Positions 47,689-58,029 of a stretch of DNA of 64,000 bases are shown piece by piece. Under the pieces are notes generated by a model that had not been told where the DNA came from, made no database searches, and saw only the letters and a program-made list of their open reading frames with translations. Source of the DNA: Citrus sinensis (taxonomy: Eukaryota; Streptophyta; Magnoliopsida; Sapindales; Rutaceae); contig NC_068564.1 in NCBI RefSeq assembly GCF_022201045.2, positions 1,798,001-1,862,000 on the forward strand, written 5' to 3'. The number at the start of each line of letters is the position of its first letter. Positions within the stretch are counted from its first letter, which is position 1. Made by a program: the position numbers and the translations under genes.

Positions 47689-47898
47689 CGATCAACTCAA
47701 ATGGGCCTAAAAGTATCGGGCCGGATCTGCACGGGGTCTCTGATGGAGGAATAAATCTGGGACCCACGCACATATGCAAGGAAAATCTTTGCTATCATCG
47801 ATCAACTCAAATGGGGCTAAACGTATCGGGCCGGATCTGCACGGACATGTTTTACTCGTCCACGGCTCTCTGATGGAGGAATAAATCTGGGACCCACA
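47689..47898. repeat. Tandem duplication with a small insertion
   Basis: CGATCAACTCAAATGGG...TATCGGGCCGGATCTGCACGG and CTCTGATGGAGGAATAAATC occur at 47689-47768 and again at 47809-47898. In the second copy about 20 extra bases (ACATGTTTTACTCGTCCACG) separate the two halves. Confidence 0.88.
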
Positions 47899-48180
47899 AA
47901 AGTCGAATACTTTTGATCATCAGTGAAACTTCCAAAAGCGAAGGAAGCTCCAATCGGACGGACGCTATTACCTTAGTTGAAGTGGAACTCGAAACTTGAT
48001 GATCATTCATTCTAGTAGTCCTCTAAATCAAAGTAAAGCCGGCAAGTGTCGAAACGATAGCCGTGTCACACACAACGCACCTTCGCAATGTCTTATGTCT
48101 CTGTCCCCAATCAACAAAAGTCAGAGATATTCTAGAAAAAATTTTACGCTTTTAACATCCAACTACACCCCTATCGTCTG

Positions 48181-48215
48181 ACACGTGTTCCGTTTCCATT
48201 CGTCAATGGCACGTG
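48181..48215. promoter_or_regulatory. Pair of G-boxes
   Basis: ACACGTGT (48181-48188) and GGCACGTGAT (core 48210-48215) are two CACGTG boxes 29 bp apart, about 70-100 bp upstream of the likely transcription start near 48290. Such pairs bind bZIP/bHLH factors; ABA or light response is plausible but inferred. Confidence 0.5.
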
Positions 48216-49993
48216 ATCAGTTAATTTTTATCTCTTCAGCTTCTTCTGCTATGTAGATCCAAGGCAAAACGCACGCAAATTTTTTTTTTTTTTTTAAAAT
48301 TTCAGCTGTAATTGATTTTCTCTCTCGCTCTTCTGCTCTGCACGATCTCGAGGGTACCAGTTTTTAGCAAGGTTTGATTTTCTATCCTTTACAATTTTTT
48401 CTTGAAATTGATTTATTATTGTTATTATTTATTTTTGCCTGGGATTTGTTTGTTTTGGCTTGATGGGTATTTGGATCTGATTCGTACATATTTTTTTATT
48501 GATTTATATCGAATGAATTTGAGGTTTTTTCATCTGGGTCGATTTAGATCTCGTGCTTAAATTAATGGGTACGTGTCAATTTCAATTGTATCGGCTTTCT
48601 CGATTGAAGTTGTGTAAAGGATCTTGTTCTGCGAAATTTTGATTAATTTATATGGTTAACGATAATCCGATATTATACTCTGATAGCCCCTGATTGGCTA
48701 CCAAGAAATTTAATTTGATGTTACGGTTAATTTGGTGATTGAAAAAAATATGAAAATTTTAACCAACTCAACTGGCTTTGGATTCAGTAACTAGAATTAT
48801 GCTAGGGCTATGAAGTGACATTTTTAGCTTTAATTTCTTACATACAGTTCCTTAGCAGTCATATGTGTGTAGAATTTTTGTTGGCTTATATAGTTATTGT
48901 GGATTGTCAATTAAGGAATTAATCAGGTGCTCCATTTCAGGTTTCTTAGGTTACACAATTGGACTCATGCAGTTCTTCAGTGATCTGGAGTACGAAAAAT
49001 AAAACTCCCGTCTCCTTGAATATGATTTTCTCATTCTAGCTTTCAGTTCGGATATTTTGCTACTAGAGTATGATTATGTTTATTTGTAATATGGTCTGTA
49101 GATCACCAGATGAGTTGTAATATTTCCATGTGTTTGTGTCTCTGTTTGCTCATGCATGTGGTTTTACTTTATGTCTCTTTTAGCTGTGGATGTCTTCTTG
49201 GAGTTCGTATTCCTGGATTGTGGTGTGTTGCGAATCGGGCTTTAATGAGTTCTAATATGCAACGCCCGTTCGGTCCGAGAAGTGCATTGTTTAGGACCTT
49301 GATAGATGCTATGAATGCCTTTAACTGAGTTTCTCTGTCTCTTTTGGTCTTGCTGCATGGCACTAATGGCCAGAAAACTAGATCTGTAGTTGATGTTGTA
49401 GTTTTGTTTGTTCAATTGTATCAACTATCTGTGAACACTATTTTCTATTCTTGTCATTTGTTGGAAAGCAGTCTCTCTTTGTATGTGCTTTCTTTCTCAA
49501 TCTAGTGGCTAATAGCTGATTTCTTTTGCTTCTAAGTGCAGTTGGGAATTGGCAAGGCCATGTGAGCTGTCTGAACCTGACTGAATTGTAGCTTCTGCAA
49601 TTTTCATAACTTTACTGATTCTTCTGGTGTTTACAGAATGGGGAAATGCAAGGGTTCTGGGAAATTAGGAAGAATGCAGCCTAGGGATGGGTCTGTGAGT
49701 GCTTACCATTTTTCTCTTCTGTTGTCTCCTGTTGTCTCAGTCTGGGATTGTATTGTTCGCAAAATGAGGTATTCCTACAGACCTGAGTGGGTGTAGTGGT
49801 CGTGAGTATAGCGTTATATTAGTTTTCAATACAAGGTTGAACTAGACATTAATTAGGGTTACAGGACAAGTAAAGGTGGAAATATAGTTATAGGGAAATG
49901 TATACAATTTAGAGGAATTCTCCATAAGGAAAGAATCTGAACAAACAGGACTGAGTTTGTAAAGGTTGAGTCTATAGGGATTTATTGTCTGTA

Positions 49994-50653
49994 ATGGATA
50001 ACATGGCTTGTAACAAAGTGCAACCTGTTGTGCGGAAAGCCAAGAAGAAGCAGGCTAAGGATGAATTGGATCGCATCAAACAGGCTGAGAAGAAGAAGAG
50101 GCGTCTGGAGAAAGCCCTTGCTACTTCTGCAGCCATCCGATCAGAGCTAGAAAAGAAGAAACAGAAAAAGAAGGAAGAACAGCAAAGGCTTGATGAAGAA
50201 GGTGCTGCAATTGCTGAGGCTGTTGCTCTGCATGTACTTGGTGAAGATTCTGATGATTCATGTAAGCTTGTTCTGAACCAAAAAGGCGGGTTCAACCCTT
50301 GGGATTGTGATGGCAACTTAGACCTCTTCACAAGTGGAAGGAGAGTATCCCTCCCTCATCACAACCCTCCAAAGTGTACACTTGAAGAGATCGGGTGGCT
50401 CTCTAACGATTACAGTTCTGGATGCAAGTGGGATGAATTTGGAAATGGTGACTGGTCATTTACGTATGGGCCTTTTGGAAGAAATTTGAGCGTGCCATAT
50501 CTTGATGATGGAGGTTGGGGGCCTTCAGAATTCTCAGCTGGTCTTATTGCAGCCGAGGCTGTTTCATCACTCCAGATTGGAGAGGATGCACAAGTCAACA
50601 CTATTGTCCTCAATGGAATGCTAAAGAGTGATGAGCCTTGGTTCAAAGTCTAA
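49994..50653 (+). CDS. Plant-specific Lys/Glu-rich protein (NST1-like)
   Basis: The reading frame from the ATG at 49994 gives 219 residues. Residues about 10-75 are a highly charged coiled coil (KKKQAKDELDRIKQAEKKKR, then EKKKQKKKEEQQRLDEEG), followed by EAVALHVLGEDSDDS and a C-terminal part rich in Trp, Gly and Asp (NPWDCDGNLDLF, WGPSEFSAGL). No enzymatic motif is seen. From memory it matches the family of At4g25670/At4g25690/At5g52550, annotated as stress-response NST1-like, with no known molecular role. The leader is long: a probable exon near 48290-48370 and a purine-rich exon at 49637-49694 with a strong GTGAGT donor. If the latter is spliced to the AG at 49976-49977, it forms an upstream ORF whose stop overlaps the main ATG. 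With another donor it could extend the N-terminus. The start is therefore uncertain. Confidence 0.8.
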   Translation: MDNMACNKVQPVVRKAKKKQAKDELDRIKQAEKKKRRLEKALATSAAIRSELEKKKQKKKEEQQRLDEEGAAIAEAVALHVLGEDSDDSCKLVLNQKGGFNPWDCDGNLDLFTSGRRVSLPHHNPPKCTLEEIGWLSNDYSSGCKWDEFGNGDWSFTYGPFGRNLSVPYLDDGGWGPSEFSAGLIAAEAVSSLQIGEDAQVNTIVLNGMLKSDEPWFKV

Positions 50654-51689
50654 AATAATGGTTTTGTATATATTTAATTATGAATGTGTCCTCACTGGTG
50701 CTGTTATTTGTGTGTTGCTTCTTTGAAGAACAATGTTGAACTAGCATGCTTGTGTTTTTTATTTCGTTTCCTCTCTTCATTGACTCTTGGTACCTAGACA
50801 CTTTGAATCAATCCCCTCTGTATATGTATCTGAGGTCTTTTCTGTTGTTGTGGCTCGTGAGTGATTCTGCGAGATTCACTGGATTCTAGCAGGCGTATCC
50901 TGACTTAATAATGTATCGAGTAATGAATTATTAATTTATAGTCTCATGTAATTTGTTATGATTAACTAATTTATAATCTCTTGTAACTTGTTATTCGGAA
51001 CAGAAAAGCTTAGAGGTTGTTGCTTTAAGGAGTTTTAGTTTCATTTTATATGCTATGTTCTGGTAGAATGGTTCACGTGATCTGGTGATGGGGAGCATGC
51101 GGATTCTATTTGTTTAAAATTGCGACAATCGTGTTGAGAAATGAAAAAAATTAATACATCATAAAGCTCGTTTAAGGCTTATCCTTCCGGAACCCCACCC
51201 AACTTAGAGCAGAAATTCTGTTGTATTTGGTCATGAGTGACCAATAACATTTGTTCAGTCCAAAAGGGGAAGCAAAGACTAAGTGGATAAAATGCATCCG
51301 CAATATAGTGATTTGGAAAAACTAGCTACGCAATTAACAGGCACTTGCTATCCGCCAAAAAAATAGAAAGAAACATGAAAGAAATCAAAAATCTTACTTC
51401 AACTGGAAAAGGTCTGAAAACCAACTCAGAAATACACAATTGCCTCAAGCACAGCACCACAGTTCCTGGACTCCAGGAAAAACAAGTATGAGATACTGTA
51501 AAGGGGAGAGAATATCTTCAGATTCCGTAATCATCATATTTTGGTCCCTTGAATTGACAATCGATAAATTTCAATTTGAAGTAACAATTAGACACTTTAC
51601 ATTGATACACAATTGAATTTCTTGCCATGTGTTCTTTTGCAAGGTTTCATCTTTGAGCACAGCTACTTCTTAAGATGTTTCTTCGAATA
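50654..51689. other. Convergent 3' regions of the NST1-like and PPPDE genes
   Basis: About 1 kb between two facing stop codons, holding both 3' untranslated regions. No additional gene or repeat was recognised. Confidence 0.55.
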
Positions 51690-54600
51690 TCAAGTTGTTG
51701 ATTCTGTTGCAGTGGAACTTCTTCTGGACCTTGATCCTGTAGCAGATGATAATTCCTCTTCATGATTCTCGATATCTGAACTACTGGAAGGTTTGGCCCC
51801 GGTGGTAATAAGGTTTTTAAACCAAGTCCCTTGGAATCTAGGAGTTCCTCTATTTGAATTGCTAGGAGAATCTGGAACAGCCCCATTAGTTCCATTGGCC
51901 CCATTGGTTCCATTGACATTGGAAGCAACGCCTGCGAGAAACCGATATGCCACTTTGCTAGCTGAGACGATCTCTGTCTTGGCTTGCCTCAACTGCAGTA
52001 AACACAATAGATTAGTAAGAGCAATGCTAATGACAAATTTACATTACTGGGACTCTCACACTATCACACAGATCATTTCACAAGTTACTTGTGGTGGCTG
52101 ACGGCTTCTGCAAATGCAAATTAGGATCTTACCCGTAATGCTGTGGTTCCTGCTACTTCCATTGCAGCATCACCGGCATTGGCAAAACGATTAACCCAAC
52201 CTAAAACAAAAAATTAGAACATGAAGCCTCCCTCAGTCATAAGGTTAGTAAAATGTGAAAAAAAGAATAAGATAACGCTGCAGATCCATTTTCAAATAGA
52301 GAAAACTATTTTGGTAAAACATTGTCTCATACAGCACAGGCTTCTTTGAACAAAACTAAGGCAAAAGATAAATGGCACATAATTATTTCTCTGGCCAATA
52401 CCAGCAATAACAAAGTAAAGCTCAACTGTCATTTTTACAGCATTAACTAGCAGCGGACTGAGCTTGGCACTTAAAACAGAGAAAACTATTTTGGCAAAGC
52501 ATCATCTCATACAAACGTAAAATCACAGATCACTAAAGCAAAAGATAAATGGCACATAATTATCTCTCTGGCCAAAAACAGCAATATCAAAGTAAAGTTC
52601 AACTGTCATATGTTACAGCATTAACTAGTAGTGGACTGAGCTTCGCACTTAAAACTCCACCAGCATAAAGGTCTCACCCCAAATAGTAGTTATAGTTCCT
52701 TGGTTAGTCCTTTGTTGATTATCTAATAAATAAGCATCACAAGCCACACAGGCATCAACTCCGTTTCCCAAGGAACCTAACCTGTTTTCTTTAGGCTGAG
52801 CTGGTCAGGCCCACCCAAAGATATGAACAAATGGTTGGAGAACCTCAATGAGAACAAACACCTTTTTCAGAATATAAGTCCACTTCTTCAGATTGCAAAC
52901 TCATTCTTAGTAGAAAATTATCTTTCACAATTGTTAAAATATGTTATCAAAAGAAATCAACTTGCATACCAATATGCCTGCTTGCTAAATGAAGTGACAT
53001 TATCGTTTAGTTGTGTTTATCTTGACATTGTACTAACATTCATAAACCCCCAAAAGTAAATGAAGCAACTATTTATCAGTCAATTCATCCCTATATAACA
53101 TTAAACAAGAATTTAAGAATGTAGCACCAAGGAAGACATAAGACTGTAGTAGGTTACATAATTTCACATAATGAATACCTGGAAGCTTTGGCACACCAAG
53201 TCTATCACAAAACTCATCACAAAAGTGGTTGCAGTTTCTGCCCAACAAGTCGTACGAATTTCCAGGCCACTCTCTACTAAGTTCCCGTAGTATCTGATTT
53301 ACCTTGAAGATTGAAAAGTTTGTTTTCCCAAGAACAATGGACTCACGATATGTATACATTGGATTCCTTCCAGATGGACAACTAAAGACTCCAGATCCTT
53401 GTTCGCAAAACCCAAAAGACCATTCTTCATCTCCATATACCTGTGGAGTAAAGGACAGCGAATTTATACCCCTACAGTTCAAACCATATGGACTAAAATA
53501 CCTAAAGACAATTGAACAATTGTTGCTAAAAGAAGATCTGCATGAAATCCTAAGAAGAACCAACATGTGCTAAAGGGAGCTAAAGAAACTAATTACCAAG
53601 ATATTATTTATTTATTTTATTTTGAAAAATCAACAAGGGTTGGAAGGAGTCATCTGAAAGTGGAAGAGAAAATACATGTAAGACTAAGGAAATGATTCAC
53701 TGTTTAAAGAGCATTATGTCAAAATCCAAACAAAATACACCACATTTGTTACTTCACACAGCTGCATAGGACACATTGGCAAGCTTCCACTAATATACAA
53801 ATGTGGTTTCCAAACAAGAATGAGTACAACTTTATTCAATTGCAAGTAATCCTTCATATGAATAATTTGTATGATTCATATTTGACTCATACCACTATCA
53901 AACATACAGTCTATTTAGTGAGAAGAAAATAAAAAGGCATATGAGTCGAGCAGTACAACACACAAACATATATGGTCATCATCCCATCAAGAGGACCTAT
54001 GGAGAGAGCTCTTCCAGTCTTCTCTTAAAGGTTGTTAAACATTTATTGTTTCATTAAAGCAAATTAGAATAAGATAATCAAACTTGAAGCATGACACCCT
54101 AGCACTAATTCTTCCAACCCACTTCATGATAGGGATTCAACCAAGAACGAACAGGCCAGTTCCCCCAAGATAAACAGCAGGAACAAAAGGAATGGTTCAC
54201 CTCTTGAAGAAAGCCAACCTACCCTTTTTGGTACTAAACCTGAACCTACTGGAAAGTTACGAGTTTGAAGCCCCTATGAGGAGGCTTATGGGAATGATTT
54301 TATGACGACGAACCATAAAAAACCTCGATCGGCCAGTTACAAACAACATAAAATACAGTAATGAGGACTTGAAATCTATACAACTTTTATATTTCTGTAT
54401 TTCAGTCTTTTTCCATTCATTTCCAAATTGCAAGATTCGCAGAGGAAAAGCCATACTTGTGTCCCTCAGAAAAATTCCATTCTTTCAACCCAAAGCTTCA
54501 TGACATGCCAATTCCTCTAGTTAGAGGGAAAAGAAAAAAAGAGACTGTTTCAAAATTAAACTCCAAATATATCCTAAAGGCAAATCCAAGTCCTCCCAAA

Positions 54601-55375
54601 TTCTTTGACAATTTACTGCAACAAATTTAGGATAACATAACTGTTCTTCTCTTTGCATATATGGTGTCAGTAACCCTTGATTTAACTATCCGTAATGATT
54701 GAAAACTACTACCTGCAAAAATGCATTTTATTAGCTAGTTGCTGAATCAATTCCAGATAGAGGTTAGGACAAGTATTAATGATAGAAATGAATGCTCGAA
54801 TTTAGTTAATCGATTTACCAAGTCAAGAAAGTCAAGATATGGACCAAGAACATAGTCAACTACAACAATTTACACTTCAACAAACTTTAGGTGCGGTCCA
54901 TTTGTCATTGTAATTGAGTTCCACAGTTTAACGTCAATGCAATTAAAACACACACTTCACACACACACACACACACACACACAAAACAAAACACCAAACG
55001 TACCAACAGAAAGTACCAATTTTTACCAGATCTCATCCTCAATCACAACATTCCCCATTAAATACACTAAATTAACACAATCACTCACATTTTAATCAGC
55101 AACTAGGAAGAGGGGGGAGGAGGAAAACTAGATTTCGAATCTAATCCAGGATCTCATTCACACAGAGTATTAACATCAATCAATTAACACGTAAGCACTT
55201 AAAAGAAAGCAGATAGATAGAGAAAGAGAGTTACAGTTACCTGAACGGCGCTGTGAAAGATGCCGCCGACGCCTATACCGTCTTTAAAGATCTTGTTAAT
55301 ATTCAAAATAGTATTGTTCGTCTTCTCCGATCCACTATTCGTCACATCGTAAATGTGAAGCCTCACATCCGTCAT
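51690..55375 (-). CDS. PPPDE/DeSI-type thiol peptidase (deSUMOylase-like)
   Basis: Four exons (55375-55241, 53440-53179, 52200-52133, 51992-51690) give 255 residues. The PPPDE fold (about residues 1-135) has the permuted papain-like dyad: His41 in GIFHSAVQVYG and Cys115 in YDLLGRNCNHFCDEFCDRLG, with EWSFG and SIFKVNQILREL between. DeSI proteases cleave SUMO or ubiquitin from substrates; plant members are little studied, and the substrate is not known. The C-terminal 100 residues are low-complexity, with Asn/Gly repeats (NGTNGANGTNG), a conserved GTWFKNLI and a Ser/Arg-rich tail, probably disordered. Intron 1 is 1.8 kb, and intron 2 contains a 180-bp tandem duplication. Closest remembered relatives are At4g25660 and At4g25680. 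Confidence 0.93.
52298..52655. repeat. 180-bp tandem duplication in PPPDE intron 2
   Basis: Copies 52298-52477 and 52478-52655 share AGAGAAAACTATTTTGG, AAAGATAAATGGCACATAAT, TCTCTGGCCAA and CAGCATTAACTAG, at roughly 85-90% identity. Confidence 0.85.
54957..54982. repeat. (CA)n microsatellite
   Basis: About thirteen CA units in PPPDE intron 1. Confidence 0.95.
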
Positions 55376-55399
55376 CGTCGTCGCTACTTAAACCCTAGT

Positions 55400-58029
55400 T
55401 TTTGGCCCTAAGCGTTTTTGCAGTTTTCTTCACTCTTCTCGCTTTCTCTGTCTATGTAAAAGCAAAAGAAAATCGAATCAATCGATTGATTCAATTCAAC
55501 GTCAGTTCCACTTTCACTTTCGATAAATTTGAATATCCTTCGCCTCGTTTTACTCAAATTTTATTTATCTATTTATTTATTTATTTATTTATTCTCCTGT
55601 TCTGGTTTCTTGAATTATATTCTGTTGGTGAGGAGAGAGTCTCAACTTCCAAAAATTCTTTCAGCACAAAATGTTAAACTGTTGAATTTATTGTATTACT
55701 TTCAAAAAAAAAAAAATTTTAAAACGAAGGTTATAAAATGGGCCCTGGAGTTTGGGCAAAATTACGAAAATGATGGGTACTGGGTAGTTATCTTTACAAC
55801 TGTCAGGCACTAACGGATATGATGAGCGGCACTCAGTCAGAAGGATGACGTGGCCCCCAGCATGCAACTGTAATTATTAATTAACCTGCGATGCGAGACG
55901 CCGACACCTTTGTAAATGATTTTTTTTCAATTTATTTATTATTATTTCAATACAAACTATTATAATTAACAATTGCGTTGGTTATTTTGAAATTACTCTT
56001 AAGATATAATATTTTTTTATAATCATAAGATTAAAATTATAATAAATTTTTTTATTATTTATTATTTTACTTGTGTGGTCGAAATTCGTACTCTATTATA
56101 AATCGACTCCAACGTACCAATATCTGAAGGAATTAATTAAATTTAATTTGAAGATAAAAGTTGGAATGCTAATTTAGATCCTCGTTTGCATAAAATATTT
56201 TGATTTGAATGCTGCTTTAGATATCTTAGCCTCTAATTAGGTGGTATTTGTGGAAATGTAAGCTAGGGCGTAACGCATGGTCGCAAAAAGGAAATTCGAA
56301 TGAGTTATTATTGTTACAAGGTCATGACTCATGAGGCATTATGATTTCCGTCCACTTCTTCATGAATTTATGATTATTTTATTTTGTGCTTCTTGGTTTT
56401 AATCATAGCAGCAAATATGGAGTATGAATTAAAAACCACAAAACAGTTTATTACTTGAATAATGCAATGAATATTGTACACAGCTATCTGGTAAACCGCT
56501 CTCACTCCGACACTATATTGAAAAATCTCCGGTCCCTGAAGTTTTTTTATTATTGACTTCCCGAGCTTTTGTTCTTGTTTTCTGACTTATTCGTACATAC
56601 ATGACTACAAAATTTGGGATGTAAATTTATTAATTTAAGATGGAACGTACCATACAGGCTGCATTGTAAACATTTACCACATTATATTTTCTGGGAATGC
56701 AAAATTTTCTGATATTGGAGTCAAGGAAAATGAACAGAAATCATATAAAATGGTGAAGGGTCAGAGCTTACTGAATATTTTTTTAATCCAAAAGGCATTA
56801 GAACAATAAATTTCAAGACTAAGCAATGGAATTGCAATTATCATGGAGTCCCTCTCCCTAAAACAAGCATAAGCTATAGTTATAGCTAGAGCCATGCATT
56901 GTCTCCTGTGTGAAGGAGCTTATGATACATATTACGAGTGGGGCACAAATTGAAGATACCTTCTCTCTTCAATGTCTTTTTTTTTTTTTTTGGGTGGGGG
57001 GGGTGATGCGTATTAGGAGTTACGGTTACACAATGCTGATGTAACAATGGGGGAGAAATGATAAATGCGTAGTTGACCAAAATGAACTAATTAGGAGATG
57101 ATTACATACCAGTTACGACTAATCTTGAAGAATTCTCTAGATAGCAGATACGTGTTGAACAACTTCGTATCAAAATATCCAAGACTATGGTGGCTGATTG
57201 GCCCCAGCAAGAAAACAATTAAGACAAAGAAGTCTTCAGCATATAGTCGACATTTTGATTCTATCTTAATAAAAAATTTCTGACAACTCAATTGTTTACC
57301 TAGGTGGACAAAAAATGAAAATTTCTCCTTCAAGTATTACAGTGCTGTTGCATACCTCTAATCTAACATGGCATTATTTGGATGCATATACAAGAAACAA
57401 CCACCAAATCTTAAACATTATCTAGTGTTTCTGAAACTATTGTGGGCCTCTTGTTCAAACATCACATCATCATTTCTTTTGATGCCTATTTTTAACTTTT
57501 TCCTACTTATTTCCTGCGGTAACTTTTCGAGTAAGAACTTTGGTTTGATTTCAAATGCTAATGATAACAAGTTAAATAATTCAAAGCATGTACTGACTCC
57601 ACTCCATGCAACATTAATGAATCAAGAATCCCTCAAGCCAAAATGATAGTAAAAGAAAGAATTGAACTTGCCTCTATCAGAATATCAGATTAATTATGGC
57701 TCAAGAAAATATTTGTGCTTTCTATACAATTACAGGCTTTACTATTATTGATGCAATAACATTTAGTGGAATACAGCAAAAGAATAGCAACAAGTAAAAA
57801 GCATCTTTAGTTTCTAACCCAACAGCTCACCTAAATCCATTTAAGCCATATCTTATCATGGTCTATATGGAAATCATGATAAAATACAGATAATATGCGA
57901 TTTAATTAGGAAGAAACTTTGGAAAAATAAAATAAAGTACCCGCAGAAGGTTAAACTTCAGCAGAGCTCTTGGGACACATTGAAAGTGTCAGTAGGTGCG
58001 GACTGTGATATTAAGCATGCTTTTAATAA
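55400..58029. other. Intergenic: PPPDE promoter to receptor kinase 3' end
   Basis: No gene is supported. TTTA repeats lie at about 55566-55592 and a T/G-rich run at 56978-57003. The right 300 bp are probably the receptor kinase 3' untranslated region. Confidence 0.5.

Larger units (their letters stand above)
46740..48250. other. Divergent promoter region of MinD and the Lys/Glu-rich gene
   Basis: No gene is supported. It contains a 120-bp-offset duplication (47689-47898) and, near its right end, two CACGTG boxes. The left 60 bp hold the MinD leader. Confidence 0.55.

Noticed and set aside
49985-49993. Start of the NST1-like frame at 49985
   Set aside because: The codon is TTG; the first ATG in this frame is at 49994, and an in-frame stop lies at 49967.
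53069-53566. 165-codon PPPDE fragment read as its own gene
   Set aside because: It is exon 2 with intron sequence read through at both ends; splice borders at 53440 and 53179 define the exon.
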